Origin: Pseudomonas simiae
GTDB lineage: Bacteria; Pseudomonadota; Gammaproteobacteria; Pseudomonadales; Pseudomonadaceae
Assembly (NCBI RefSeq): GCF_900111895.1
Contig: NZ_FOKB01000001.1
Coordinates: 124,001-188,000 of the forward strand
DNA length: 64,000 nucleotides
Direction of reading: 5' to 3'
How positions within the stretch are numbered: the first letter of the stretch is position 1; each line of letters starts with the position of its first letter. The notes beneath the pieces are model-generated. The model did no database searches. It worked only from the letters and a program-made list of their open reading frames with translations, and had not been told where the DNA came from. The position numbers were made by a program, and so were the translations under genes. Below, in pieces: positions 23,981-33,624 of the stretch.

Positions 23981-25843
23981 TCAATACAACGGCATGTCGG
24001 GTTCGACATCGCGAACCCAGTGCTTCATGCCGCCCTGCAGGACTTTGGTATTGGCGAAACCGGCTGCCAGCAAGGTACTTGCGGCTTGCTCCGCGCGGGT
24101 GCCGGCGTAGCAAATCAGGTAGTGGGTGTTGTCCCGGCTGAGGCGGTCCAGGTGGCCGTCCAGCTCGGCCAACGGGATATGCACCACGCCCGGCAATTTG
24201 CACACTTCCAGTTCGCTGGCGTCGCGCACATCCAACAGCACATCGGCGCTGCTGTGATGTTCGAGTACTTGTTTGAGTACCTGCGGCTTGATATAGCGCT
24301 CTTCGGCCAGCGACGGTGGGCTGGGCATGGCATCTGCGCAGGCGGCCGGTGCCCGGGTCTGGCTGTGGCGCAGCTCTGAGCAGCACGGGCAGTCGGCGCG
24401 GCGCTTGAAGCGGATTTCACTGAATTTCATCGCCAGCGCGTCGAAGCGCATCAGACGGCCGGATAACGGTTCACCAATACCGATCAGTAGCTTGATGGAC
24501 TCGGTGGCCTGGATCATCCCGACCACACCGGGCAGCACGCCGATCACCCCACCGGCACTGCAATTGGGCGCGAGTTCTGCAGGCGGTGCGCTGGGGAACA
24601 GGCAGCGGTAGCACGGCCCGCCTTTGTAGTTGAGCACGCTGATCTGCCCGTCGAAGCGGTAGATCGCGCCGTACACCAAGGGCTTACCCAGTTGCACGCA
24701 TGCGTCGTTGACCAAGTAGCGGGTATCGAAATTGTCGGTGCCGTCGATCACCAGGTCGTAGGCGCCCACCAGCTCCAGCGCGTTGTCGGCGTTCAGGGCG
24801 GTGTCGTGGGCGTTGATCTGAATATGGCGGTTCAGGTCCTGCAAGCGCTGCCTGGCGGATTCCACCTTGGGCATGCCGAGGGTGCTGTTGCCGTGGACGA
24901 TCTGGCGTTGCAGGTTGCTGCTTTCGACCACATCGAAGTCCACCAGTCCCAGGGTGCCTACGCCGGCAGCCGCAAGGTAAAGGCTGATGGGCGAACCCAG
25001 ACCGCCGGTGCCGATGATCAGCACCTTGGCTTTCTTGAGGTTCAACTGACCTTCGCGACCCACGCCTGGCAGGGTGATGTGGCGCACATAGCGTTGTACT
25101 TCTTCATTACTCAGCGCGTCGACGTCCATGCCGCCGGACGTGGCCAGGAGCACTTCGATTTTGGCTTTTTCCGGCAGTGGGTCATCAGCACCGATCAATG
25201 CTTCCTCGGCAGTGAACAGGAAGTGCTCCTTGAGCTGGTGGTTTTTTTCGTGAAACAGGTGGGGGCGCAGCTGCGGGTGACTGCTGCAGAGGTTTTCAAT
25301 GACTTCGCGCAATGTCGATCCGGAGCCCTCAAGGGTCGATTCCGGCAGCTTGGCCACGCGAACCAGAATGTCGGGGAAAGAGACAGCGTTCATGGACAAC
25401 TCCGTGTGCAGGTCGTTGAAAGGTTGAAGAGCGAAATGCTTGCCATCCCAGGCAAACAGCTTGGAGCCCAGCGCCTGGCCCCGGCGAACGTCGACCACCA
25501 GGTAGCTGACGGGGTAGATCGGCTCACCCATGAACAGCGCCTTGTCTTGGTCTTCGTCGCTGAAATAGGCACCCACATCCGGGTGCGAGTGGTAGATCAC
25601 CACCACTGGGTTGTCGCTGCGAAACGCCTTGTTCATCAGCAGGGTGTCGGCCACCGAAAACGTGTAGCCGTTGGCCGCGCTGCGCGGGTACATCTCGGGG
25701 TGCTTGCGGTGCAGCTCATTCTGGATATTGCTGCCCAGGTACACGCTGCCGTCGGCGAAGACGAAGCCACAGCATTCTTCGGGGTAGCTGCGGCTGGCGT
25801 GGGCGTAGATCTGTTCCAGGGCTTTTGGGCGGAGGACGTCCAT
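23981..25843 (-). CDS. Four-domain fusion: JAMM protease, ThiS/MoaD-like Ubl, ThiF/MoeB E1, rhodanese
   Basis: This is a 620-residue fusion. Residues 1-140 form a JAMM/Mov34 metalloprotease with Glu22 or Glu23 in PEECCGF, then H85-S-H87-P and Ser95/Asp98, the canonical HxHP-x6-SxxD zinc motif. Residues 151-238 look like a beta-grasp sulfur-carrier domain ending ATSGG (Gly237-Gly238). Residues 240-490 are a ThiF/MoeB adenylating domain with the GTGGLGS loop at 278, NLQRQ and Cys pairs in CYRC and CPCC for zinc. Residues 515-620 form a rhodanese with active-site CYAGTR. The start at 25843 has GAGAG upstream. All enzymes to activate, sulfurate and release a carrier are thus in one chain. The neighbours make cysteine the likely product; compare CysO-CysM-Mec and QbsCDE. 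Confidence 0.9.
   Translation of the reverse strand: MDVLRPKALEQIYAHASRSYPEECCGFVFADGSVYLGSNIQNELHRKHPEMYPRSAANGYTFSVADTLLMNKAFRSDNPVVVIYHSHPDVGAYFSDEDQDKALFMGEPIYPVSYLVVDVRRGQALGSKLFAWDGKHFALQPFNDLHTELSMNAVSFPDILVRVAKLPESTLEGSGSTLREVIENLCSSHPQLRPHLFHEKNHQLKEHFLFTAEEALIGADDPLPEKAKIEVLLATSGGMDVDALSNEEVQRYVRHITLPGVGREGQLNLKKAKVLIIGTGGLGSPISLYLAAAGVGTLGLVDFDVVESSNLQRQIVHGNSTLGMPKVESARQRLQDLNRHIQINAHDTALNADNALELVGAYDLVIDGTDNFDTRYLVNDACVQLGKPLVYGAIYRFDGQISVLNYKGGPCYRCLFPSAPPAELAPNCSAGGVIGVLPGVVGMIQATESIKLLIGIGEPLSGRLMRFDALAMKFSEIRFKRRADCPCCSELRHSQTRAPAACADAMPSPPSLAEERYIKPQVLKQVLEHHSSADVLLDVRDASELEVCKLPGVVHIPLAELDGHLDRLSRDNTHYLICYAGTRAEQAASTLLAAGFANTKVLQGGMKHWVRDVEPDMPLY
25391..25403 (-). promoter_or_regulatory. 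Internal ribosome binding site and ATG at the JAMM/Ubl junction
   Basis: Within the fusion gene, GGAG (25400-25403) stands six bases before an in-frame ATG at 25393, which encodes Met151 (MNAVSFPDIL). That is exactly where the beta-grasp domain begins. Translation from here would give a 470-residue Ubl-E1-rhodanese protein lacking the protease. Use of this start is inferred from position and spacing. Confidence 0.55.
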
Positions 25844-25869
25844 GTTTCTCTCGCAGGGTTGTAGAAGGG

Positions 25870-26820
25870 TCAATTTTTCTTGGCCAGGAGTTTTTCTACC
25901 GGCAATTTGGTGATCGCAAAACCGGCCAGCAGGATGGCCGAATACAGCATCAGGTCGCGGGAAATCGATACGCCTTCGTACCAGGCGCCGATGATGACCG
26001 CGAACACCGGAAAGATGATGAACACAAACGACAGGATGATCGGGCTCAAGCGCTTGAGCAGCATGAAGTAAACGATGAAGCCGCCCACCGAAGCCACCAG
26101 GCCCAGGTAGAACAGCGCGCCCCAGGAACGGAGAGTGATGGCTTCGAAGGTCGGCGTTTCAAACCACAGTCCGGCGACGAACAGCATCAGCCCGGCAATG
26201 CCGATGGGCAGGGTGTTGTAGGTGATCACACTGATCGCGCTGCCTTTCTGCTTGGTAATCACGTAGCACAGGGCATGCATGATCGCGGCGGTGAGGATTG
26301 CCAGTACGCCGAAGAACTCCGCATGGTCCAGGTGCAGGCCCTGGCTCTTGATGATCATGTAGAGGCTGCCGAAACCGATGCCGATGCCAACCACCTGGGA
26401 AAGGTAGATGCGCTCGCGCAGGAACAATGCGGAGAAGATCAGGATGAACACCGGCATGCAGCTGAACAGCAGCGCCGTAAGGCCGGACGACACGTGCATC
26501 TCGCCATAATTGAGCAGGTAGTAGGGCACGCTGAAGTAGGACAGGGTCACGAACACGAAGAACCAGCGGCTTTCACGGGGGAACAGGATCGGCTCGCGAC
26601 GCACCATGGCAAAACACAGGAACAACGGGAAGGCGATCAGGAAGCGCAGACCGGCGGACGTCAGTGGCGGCACGCTCTCCACCGCGATCTTGATCCCCAG
26701 CCACGTGGTGCCCCAACTCAGGCACACGATCAGGAACATCACGCTGGTGATCAGCCCGGCCAACCACTGTTTTTGGGTTTTGGTCTTGGCGGTGTTTTCG
26801 AGAACGGCGGACATTGGCAT
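25870..26820 (-). CDS. EamA/DMT-family transporter
   Basis: The 316-residue inner-membrane protein has about ten hydrophobic segments in two EamA repeats (residues 22-155 and 168-310), with the family's SWGTTWLGIKIAVE opening. Family members export amino acids and metabolites, including cysteine pathway compounds such as O-acetylserine and cysteine (YdeD type). It is the first gene of the minus-strand operon leading into the JAMM-Ubl-E1-rhodanese fusion, with 26 bases between its stop and that gene's ATG. It is divergent from the MocR-type regulator. An export role for the product of the cysteine module is inference. Confidence 0.88.
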   Translation of the reverse strand: MPMSAVLENTAKTKTQKQWLAGLITSVMFLIVCLSWGTTWLGIKIAVESVPPLTSAGLRFLIAFPLFLCFAMVRREPILFPRESRWFFVFVTLSYFSVPYYLLNYGEMHVSSGLTALLFSCMPVFILIFSALFLRERIYLSQVVGIGIGFGSLYMIIKSQGLHLDHAEFFGVLAILTAAIMHALCYVITKQKGSAISVITYNTLPIGIAGLMLFVAGLWFETPTFEAITLRSWGALFYLGLVASVGGFIVYFMLLKRLSPIILSFVFIIFPVFAVIIGAWYEGVSISRDLMLYSAILLAGFAITKLPVEKLLAKKN

Positions 26821-26923
26821 CGTTTATTGCTTCCCTGAGCCAGAATTGAACTCTATATTGAGCTTGTAATGAGTTGTAAAATTCGGCGATTGAACCCGTA
26901 AAAGCACACTATTAGGGCGAAAG

Positions 26924-28348
26924 ATGGCTGTCAAAACAAATATTGACATGGTGTCAATTATGCGTGAGGGGTTGTCCAACGGTCAGGGCGTGAAGTACAA
27001 GCGCCTGTCCGATGTCATGGAACGGGGCATCCTTGAAGGCTTGATTGAACCAGGACGAAAACTGCCTCCCCATCGGGTGCTGTCCGACAACCTGGGTGTG
27101 ACGATCGGCACCATCAGCCGAGCCTACGGCGAACTGGAACGCCTGGGGCTGGTTGTGGCGCGCGTCGGTGACGGCACCTTCGTGCGCAAGCGTGGAATGG
27201 AGCGCCAGCGCGACGAAGGCTTTCGCAATTTCAGCGAAGAGCCGCGCCAGTACTTCGACATGAGCCGCAATATGCACATTCCGGGTCAAGAGACCGTTTT
27301 CCTGGCCCAGAGCTTCCAGACCCTGTCGACCAACACCAAATTCCTCCAGGACATCAGTGCCTACACCCCGGATGCCGGCCTGCCGCGCTACCGTGAAGCG
27401 GGCGCGCAATGGCTGGTGCAGCGTGATTTTCACCCGATCCCCGAACAAGTTATTTGCGTCAATGGCGGCCAGCACGGCTTGCTGTGCTCGATGATGGCGC
27501 TGTTGCGGGCCGGCGATACGGTGGTCACCGAGCAACTGACGTATCCGGGCCTGATCACCGCTGCGCGGATGCTGGGTATCCGGTTGATCGGCCTGGAGAT
27601 GGACGAAGAAGGCGTGCTGCCGAGTGCGCTGGACGAAGTCTGTCGAAATCACCGGGTTTCAGCGCTGTACTGCACCCCGACTATTCAGAACCCCACCACG
27701 GCGGTACTTTCGGTGGCGCGCCGCGAAGCATTGGTCAAAGTGTGTCGCGAGCACAATCTGCTGATTCTTGAAGACGAAGCCCACGGTGTACTGGTCGAAG
27801 ACCGGCCGCCGCCCCTCAGTCATTTCGCCCCGGAACGGACGATTTTGATCAGCAGCCTCAGCAAAGCCGTGTCAGCCGGGCTGCGTGTGGGCTATGTGCA
27901 TGCGCCACCGGCGTTGGTCAGCCGTATTTCGGCGGCGCTGCGTTCGACTTGCTGGATGGCCACGCCCGTCACCCTGGAACTGGCTACCCAGTGGATCGAA
28001 AACGGCACGGCGGAATACCTGTTGCGCCAACAAATCAACGAGATCAGCCGACGCAAAGCCTTGGTGCGCGACTTGCTGACCGGGCTGGAATACCGCACCC
28101 ACCTCAACAGCCCACATTTCTGGATTGAAGTGCCGGAGCCGTGGCGAGCGTCGGAAATTGAGGCGGAGCTCAAGCAGAATAATTACCTGATCGCCACCGC
28201 CGAGGCGTTTGCCGTGGGACAGACGGCGGTGCCGCAGTTCATTCGGGCGAGTATCTGCAATACGTCGGGGGATGATCAGTTGCTGAGGGCGGGGTTTGAT
28301 GCGCTGGCGACCGCGTTGGGGCAGGGCGGTGGAAGGTTTCACCTATAA
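26924..28348 (+). CDS. MocR-type regulator (GntR helix-turn-helix fused to aminotransferase-like domain)
   Basis: The 474-residue protein has a GntR winged helix at about residues 25-95 (MERGILEGLIEPGRKLPPHRVLSDNLGVTIGTISRAY) followed by a class I aminotransferase-like domain. The PLP lysine is seen in SSLSKAVSAGLRVGYV. MocR regulators use PLP, free or as an amino-acid adduct, as signal. The 103-base gap to the EamA gene probably holds the promoters of both units, so the natural target is the exporter-cysteine-module operon. Which amino acid it senses is unknown. Confidence 0.9.
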   Translation: MAVKTNIDMVSIMREGLSNGQGVKYKRLSDVMERGILEGLIEPGRKLPPHRVLSDNLGVTIGTISRAYGELERLGLVVARVGDGTFVRKRGMERQRDEGFRNFSEEPRQYFDMSRNMHIPGQETVFLAQSFQTLSTNTKFLQDISAYTPDAGLPRYREAGAQWLVQRDFHPIPEQVICVNGGQHGLLCSMMALLRAGDTVVTEQLTYPGLITAARMLGIRLIGLEMDEEGVLPSALDEVCRNHRVSALYCTPTIQNPTTAVLSVARREALVKVCREHNLLILEDEAHGVLVEDRPPPLSHFAPERTILISSLSKAVSAGLRVGYVHAPPALVSRISAALRSTCWMATPVTLELATQWIENGTAEYLLRQQINEISRRKALVRDLLTGLEYRTHLNSPHFWIEVPEPWRASEIEAELKQNNYLIATAEAFAVGQTAVPQFIRASICNTSGDDQLLRAGFDALATALGQGGGRFHL

Positions 28349-28361
28349 CTGCGTGATCGTT

Positions 28362-28442
28362 CTTCGCGAGCAAGCCCGCCCACATTTGACTGCGTTGTAG
28401 GCTTGAGCACGGTCAAATGTGGGAGCTGGCTTGCCTGCGAAG
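28362..28442. repeat. Degenerate, outward-facing REP pair
   Basis: TTCGCGAGCAAGCCCGCCCACA on the left and TGTGGGAGCTGGCTTGCCTG on the right are placed back to back, with base changes in each. It lies between the convergent MocR-type gene and ppsR. Confidence 0.75.
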
Positions 28443-28462
28443 GGCCAGTCCGGACGACACAA

Positions 28463-29281
28463 CTATTTGAATCTACGCTCCACGCCTTTCTCCACCAGAA
28501 TCTTCGCGGAAATCTCTTCCACCGAAAAATGCGTGGAATTGATATGTGCAATATTCTCGCGGCGGAACAGGTTTTCTACTTCGCGGACTTCGAACTCGCA
28601 CTGTGCGTAGCTGGAATACCGGCTGTTGGGCTTGCGCTCATTGCGGATCGCCGTCAGCCGGTCCGGGTCGATGGTCAGCCCAAACAGCTTATGCGAATGC
28701 GCACGCAGGGCGGCCGGCAGCGTCAAATGCTCCATGTCGTCTTCGGTCAGCGGGTAGTTAGCCGCGCGGATGCCGAATTGCATGGCCATGTACAGACAGG
28801 TGGGCGTTTTGCCGCAGCGGGACACGCCCACCAGGATCAGGTCGGCCTTGTCGTAGTAGTGGGTGCGGGCGCCGTCGTCGTTGTCGAGGGCGAAGTTCAC
28901 CGCCTCTATACGCTCCATATAGTTGGAGTTGTGCCCAATGGAATGGGACTTTCCTACCGAGTACGACGAATGCTCACTCAGCTCTTGTTCCAGTGGCGCC
29001 AGGAATGTCGAGAAAATGTCGATCATGAAACCATTCGACGTTGCGAGAATCTCACGAATGTCTTGATTGACGATGGTGTCGAAAATGATCGGACGAAAAC
29101 CGTCTTTTTCAGCCGCCAGATTGATTTGTTGTACCATGGCCCGCGCTTTATCCACGCTGTCGATGTACGGCCGCGTAAATTTGGCGAAGGTAATGTTTTC
29201 GAACTGCGCGAGCAGGCTTTGACCCAATGTTTCGGCTGTGATGCCCGTGCCGTCGGAGATAAAGAAAGCAGATCGTTTCAT
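28463..29281 (-). CDS. ppsR: Phosphoenolpyruvate synthase regulatory protein (PSRP)
   Basis: This 272-residue DUF299 protein is a bifunctional kinase/pyrophosphorylase that switches PEP synthase off and on by ADP-dependent phosphorylation of a threonine next to the catalytic histidine. The P-loop GVSRCGKT lies at residues 152-159, and the N-terminal [16 protein letters not shown] is the family opening. The start MKRSAFF at 29281 gives the normal length; the longer frame adds 35 unlikely residues. It is divergent from its target ppsA, an arrangement conserved in Pseudomonas. Confidence 0.95.
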   Translation of the reverse strand: MKRSAFFISDGTGITAETLGQSLLAQFENITFAKFTRPYIDSVDKARAMVQQINLAAEKDGFRPIIFDTIVNQDIREILATSNGFMIDIFSTFLAPLEQELSEHSSYSVGKSHSIGHNSNYMERIEAVNFALDNDDGARTHYYDKADLILVGVSRCGKTPTCLYMAMQFGIRAANYPLTEDDMEHLTLPAALRAHSHKLFGLTIDPDRLTAIRNERKPNSRYSSYAQCEFEVREVENLFRRENIAHINSTHFSVEEISAKILVEKGVERRFK

Positions 29282-29459
29282 TTGAGCCCTGGGCCTTAAG
29301 CTGATGGCGAATCTTGGATATGATAGGCGCGATTTTGCCGTCCCGCAGTGGGCCGCATTCTCACTTATTTTCCAGGTCCAGGCCACAAGCGCTGGTACTC
29401 GCTCCTACTGAGCAGCCGGCGTCCTGAGCTTTTCCAACACAGTTAGTGGAGAGATCACC

Positions 29460-31835
29460 TTGGTAGAGTACGTAGTTTCCCTCGATAAGCTCGGCGTCCA
29501 TGATGTAGAGCACGTGGGGGGCAAGAACGCATCCCTCGGCGAGATGATCAGTAATCTTGCAGGCGCTGGTGTGTCGGTGCCCGGTGGTTTCGCCACCACG
29601 GCCCAGGCTTACCGCGATTTCCTCGAACTGAGCGGCCTCAATGCTCAGATCCACGCCGCGCTGGACGCCCTGGACGTCGATGACGTCAATGCCCTGGCCA
29701 AGACCGGTGCCCAGATCCGCCAATGGATCATGGAAGCCGAGTTCCCAGAGAAGCTCAACGAAGAAATTCGCACCGCCTTCGCCACGCTGTCGGCCGGTAA
29801 CCCGGACGTCGCCGTTGCCGTGCGCTCCTCGGCCACCGCCGAAGACTTGCCGGACGCCTCCTTCGCCGGCCAGCAAGAAACTTTCCTGAACATCCGCGGC
29901 GTGGAAAACGTGATCCGCGCGGCCAAGGAAGTATTCGCTTCGCTGTTCAACGATCGCGCCATTTCCTATCGCGTACACCAGGGTTTCGACCACAAGCTGG
30001 TGGCCCTGTCTGCCGGTGTGCAGCGCATGGTGCGTTCGGAAACCGGCACCGCCGGCGTGATGTTCACCCTCGATACCGAATCGGGCTTCCGTGATGTGGT
30101 GTTCATCACCGGCGCCTACGGCCTGGGCGAAACCGTCGTACAAGGCGCGGTCAACCCCGACGAATTCTACGTACACAAGGGCACCCTCGAAGCGGGCCGC
30201 CCGGCCATCCTGCGCCGCAACCTGGGCAGCAAGGCCATCAAAATGATCTACGGCGACGAGGCCAAGGCCGGTCGCTCGGTGAAAACCGTTGAAGTCGACA
30301 AGGCTGAACGCGCGCGTTTCTGCCTGACCGACGCTGAAGTCAGCGAATTGGCCAAACAAGCGATGATCATCGAAAAGCACTACAAGTGCCCGATGGACAT
30401 CGAGTGGGCCAAAGACGGTGACGACGGCAAGCTGTACATCGTGCAGGCCCGTCCGGAAACCGTGAAAAGCCGTACCTCGGCCAATGTCATGGAGCGCTAC
30501 CTGCTCAAAGAAACCGGCACTGTGCTGGTGGAAGGCCGTGCCATCGGCCAGCGTATCGGTGCCGGCAAGGTGCGGATCATCAAGGACGTGTCCGAGATGG
30601 ACAAAGTCCAGCCAGGCGACGTACTGGTCTCCGACATGACCGACCCGGACTGGGAACCGGTGATGAAGCGCGCCAGCGCCATCGTCACCAACCGTGGCGG
30701 GCGTACCTGCCATGCGGCGATCATCGCCCGTGAACTTGGGATTCCTGCGGTCGTGGGCTGCGGCAACGCGACCCAACTGCTCAAAGATGGCCAGGGCGTC
30801 ACCGTTTCCTGTGCCGAAGGCGACACCGGTTTCATCTTCGAAGGCGAGCTGGGCTTCGATATCAAGCAAAACTCCATCGACGCCATGCCGGACCTGCCGT
30901 TCAAAATCATGATGAACGTCGGCAACCCGGACCGCGCCTTTGACTTCGCGCAGTTGCCGAACGCCGGTGTGGGCCTGGCCCGCCTGGAGTTCATCATCAA
31001 TCGCATGATCGGCGTGCACCCCAAGGCCCTGTTGAACTACGACGGCCTGCCGCTGGACATCAAGGAAAGCGTCGACAAGCGCATCGCCGGCTACAACGAC
31101 CCGGTAGGTTTCTACGTCGAGAAACTGGTGGAAGGCATCAGCACCCTCGCGGCGGCGTTCTACCCGAAAAAGGTCATCGTGCGCCTGTCGGACTTCAAGT
31201 CCAACGAATACGCCAACCTGATCGGCGGCAAGCTCTATGAGCCGGAAGAAGAAAACCCGATGCTGGGTTTCCGTGGCGCCTCGCGTTACATCAGCGAAGC
31301 GTTCCGCGACTGCTTCGAACTGGAATGCCGCGCCCTCAAGCGTGTGCGCAACGAGATGGGCCTGACCAACGTCGAGATCATGGTGCCGTTCGTGCGTACC
31401 CTTGGCGAGGCGAGCCAAGTGGTCGACTTGCTGGCTGAAAACGGCCTGTCCCGTGGCGAAAACGGCCTGCGCGTAATCATGATGTGTGAACTGCCGTCCA
31501 ACGCCATCCTGGCCGAGGAGTTCCTGGAATTCTTCGACGGTTTCTCCATCGGCTCCAACGACCTGACCCAGCTCACCCTGGGCCTGGACCGTGACTCCGG
31601 GATCATTGCGCACCTGTTCGACGAGCGAAATCCTGCGGTCAAGAAGCTGCTGGCCAATGCCATCCAGGCCTGCAACAAGGCCGGCAAGTACATCGGTATC
31701 TGCGGCCAAGGCCCTTCCGATCACCCTGACCTGGCCAAATGGTTGATGGAGCAGGGCATCGAAAGCGTTTCGCTGAACCCCGATTCCGTGCTGGAAACCT
31801 GGTTCTTCCTGGCGGAAGGCCAAGCGTCCGTCTAA
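29460..31835 (+). CDS. ppsA: Phosphoenolpyruvate synthase (pyruvate, water dikinase)
   Basis: The 791-residue enzyme makes PEP from pyruvate and ATP in gluconeogenesis. The N-terminal ATP-grasp region, the swivelling phosphohistidine domain with [10 protein letters not shown] (catalytic His418) and the C-terminal PEP-binding barrel with [15 protein letters not shown] are in order. The Thr in GGRTCH just before His418 is the usual target of PpsR. The start is a TTG at 29460 preceded by GGAGAG, giving [12 protein letters not shown], the conserved Pseudomonas N-terminus. A clear terminator follows. Confidence 0.95.
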   Translation: MVEYVVSLDKLGVHDVEHVGGKNASLGEMISNLAGAGVSVPGGFATTAQAYRDFLELSGLNAQIHAALDALDVDDVNALAKTGAQIRQWIMEAEFPEKLNEEIRTAFATLSAGNPDVAVAVRSSATAEDLPDASFAGQQETFLNIRGVENVIRAAKEVFASLFNDRAISYRVHQGFDHKLVALSAGVQRMVRSETGTAGVMFTLDTESGFRDVVFITGAYGLGETVVQGAVNPDEFYVHKGTLEAGRPAILRRNLGSKAIKMIYGDEAKAGRSVKTVEVDKAERARFCLTDAEVSELAKQAMIIEKHYKCPMDIEWAKDGDDGKLYIVQARPETVKSRTSANVMERYLLKETGTVLVEGRAIGQRIGAGKVRIIKDVSEMDKVQPGDVLVSDMTDPDWEPVMKRASAIVTNRGGRTCHAAIIARELGIPAVVGCGNATQLLKDGQGVTVSCAEGDTGFIFEGELGFDIKQNSIDAMPDLPFKIMMNVGNPDRAFDFAQLPNAGVGLARLEFIINRMIGVHPKALLNYDGLPLDIKESVDKRIAGYNDPVGFYVEKLVEGISTLAAAFYPKKVIVRLSDFKSNEYANLIGGKLYEPEEENPMLGFRGASRYISEAFRDCFELECRALKRVRNEMGLTNVEIMVPFVRTLGEASQVVDLLAENGLSRGENGLRVIMMCELPSNAILAEEFLEFFDGFSIGSNDLTQLTLGLDRDSGIIAHLFDERNPAVKKLLANAIQACNKAGKYIGICGQGPSDHPDLAKWLMEQGIESVSLNPDSVLETWFFLAEGQASV

Positions 31836-31853
31836 GACCGTCACGTCAAAAGT

Positions 31854-31887
31854 GCCGGTCACCCGTTGTGGGTGACCGGCATTCTTA
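31854..31887 (+). terminator. Intrinsic terminator-like hairpin after ppsA
   Basis: GCCGGTCACCC, a five-base loop, and GGGTGACCGGC form a perfect 11-pair stem 18 bases after the ppsA stop. The following ATTCTTATCT is only moderately T-rich. Confidence 0.75.
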
Positions 31888-31941
31888 TCTGTGCAGGGCG
31901 GAATTCCTTCCGGACGCCGCCCTTTTTTGTGCAAGAGCATT

Positions 31942-32931
31942 ATGCAAAGCAGCAGCAACCTGTTTCCCGTCGCCCTGATCAGCGCTGAACGTCGTGGCGA
32001 CCTGAGTGAAGACGTGTACCGGCTCAAACCCGGTAACAGTCCCGACGGTACCGTCGAGCTGGCGGTTACCCGTTTGGGCCTGGCCGATGTCCCGGAAAAC
32101 CGGGGCATCCCGGTCATTTTGTTGCATGGCAGTTTTTCCAATCGGCGTTTCTGGTACTCGCCCAAGGGTATCGGCCTGGGCGCTTACTTGGCGCGCGAGG
32201 GGTTTGATGTCTGGATCCCGGAAATGCGCGGCCATGGCCTGTCCAAGCGCAATCATGACTACGCGCGCAACCGCGTCGCTGACTATGCGCGTTACGATTT
32301 GCCGGCCATCGGCGCATTCGTGCGTGAGCAAAGCGGGCAGATTCCCCATTGGATCGGCCATTCGCTGGGCGGTACCAGCTTGGCGGCCGCTCTTGGCGGG
32401 CAGCACCTTGGTGCGCCGGCAGTGGCGTCGGTGGCGCTGTTTGGCTGCCAGGTCAGTCGCACTCATTGGCAGTTGAAACTGCCACCGGTTGAGTGGACGG
32501 GCCGCTTGCTGTTGAAACGCTTCGGCGAGGTCTCTGGCTCGCGCCTGAAGCGGGGCCCCGAGGACGAACCGGCGGGCGTGATGATCGAAGCTATGCGCTG
32601 GAATGGCCTGTTTGGCCGCTTTGGCGAAGGCAAGAATGATTGGTGGAAAGGCTTGGCTGAGGTTGATGTGCCGCTGTTGGCCGTCAGCGCAGCCGGGGAT
32701 CATCAAGACCCCGACTGGGCCTGTCGCAAGCTGTTCGAGCAAATGGGCTCCGAGCACCGTCAGTACCTGTGCCTGGGCCGACAACAAGGCTTTACCGGGG
32801 ATTTCGGGCATGTGGAGATGCTCGTCAGCAAAGCTGCCCAGTCCGAAGTGTGGCCGTTGGTGGCGCAGTGGCTGAAAGATCCGCTCACACCGCTGTCAGG
32901 CGCACAGGCCGAGGTGCGGGCCGCGGTTTGA
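31942..32931 (+). CDS. Alpha/beta-hydrolase fold protein
   Basis: The 329-residue protein has an alpha/beta-hydrolase core: ILLHGSFSNRRFW for the oxyanion region near residue 63, WIGHSLGG for the nucleophile elbow, then an Asp in AAGDHQDP and a His in GHVEM as the remaining triad. Such proteins are esterases or lipases of unknown substrate. The start at 31942 (MQSSSNLFPVAL) is chosen over the upstream ATG because the latter lies inside the region after the ppsA terminator. It stands between ppsA and rraA, both on the same strand, in a conserved Pseudomonas order. Confidence 0.85.
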   Translation: MQSSSNLFPVALISAERRGDLSEDVYRLKPGNSPDGTVELAVTRLGLADVPENRGIPVILLHGSFSNRRFWYSPKGIGLGAYLAREGFDVWIPEMRGHGLSKRNHDYARNRVADYARYDLPAIGAFVREQSGQIPHWIGHSLGGTSLAAALGGQHLGAPAVASVALFGCQVSRTHWQLKLPPVEWTGRLLLKRFGEVSGSRLKRGPEDEPAGVMIEAMRWNGLFGRFGEGKNDWWKGLAEVDVPLLAVSAAGDHQDPDWACRKLFEQMGSEHRQYLCLGRQQGFTGDFGHVEMLVSKAAQSEVWPLVAQWLKDPLTPLSGAQAEVRAAV

Positions 32932-33119
32932 GGCGGTGCTCTGCCAAGGGCGTTTCGCTTGTGTGTGGTTGCGGCTAAGATATGACGCGTTAAACGCTTC
33001 TGGTCATATTCAGTCGCGCAGTGGCTATTGCGTTGCGGCGAGGCGGATGGGATGTTTCGCACCTGCTTGGGCTGGCGCTTCTTTCGAAAGACACTTCTTT
33101 GACAGAAAGGAATTTTTCA

Positions 33120-33611
33120 ATGAACCATTACGTGACCCCCGACCTGTGCGACGCCTACCCAGACCTGGTGCAGGTGCTCGAACCGATGTTCAGCAACTTC
33201 GGCGGCCGGGACTCCTTCGGCGGCGAGATCGTCACCATCAAGTGTTTCGAAGATAACTCCCTGGTCAAGGAACAAGCCGATCAGCCGGGTGCCGGCAAGG
33301 TGCTGGTGGTCGACGGCGGTGGTTCCCTGCGTCGCGCGCTGCTGGGCGATATGATCGCCGAGAAAGCGGCGAAGAACGGCTGGGAAGGGCTGGTGATCTA
33401 CGGTTGCATCCGTGATGTTGACGTCATTGCCCAGACAGATCTGGGCGTACAGGCCCTCGCCAGCCATCCGATGAAGACTGACAAGCGCGGTATTGGCGAC
33501 CTGAACGTGGTCGTCACGTTCGCAGGTGTGACCTTTCGTCCGGGTGAATACATCTACGCCGATAACAATGGCGTGATCGTTTCCCCCAGCCCGCTGAAAA
33601 TGCCTGAATAA
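33120..33611 (+). CDS. rraA: RraA, regulator of RNase E activity / oxaloacetate decarboxylase family
   Basis: The 163-residue protein belongs to the RraA family. In E. coli RraA inhibits RNase E; several relatives are 4-hydroxy-4-methyl-2-oxoglutarate aldolases or oxaloacetate decarboxylases, and the signature [19 protein letters not shown] with [11 protein letters not shown] is shared by both. The chosen start [19 protein letters not shown] has AGAAAGG upstream and gives the normal length. The gene is 13 bases before cmaX. Confidence 0.9.
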   Translation: MNHYVTPDLCDAYPDLVQVLEPMFSNFGGRDSFGGEIVTIKCFEDNSLVKEQADQPGAGKVLVVDGGGSLRRALLGDMIAEKAAKNGWEGLVIYGCIRDVDVIAQTDLGVQALASHPMKTDKRGIGDLNVVVTFAGVTFRPGEYIYADNNGVIVSPSPLKMPE

Positions 33612-33624
33612 GACAGGAGTAAGG

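Noticed and set aside
29361..32165. A 934-codon open frame on the minus strand across ppsA
   Set aside because: It mirrors ppsA and has no family features or ribosome binding site.
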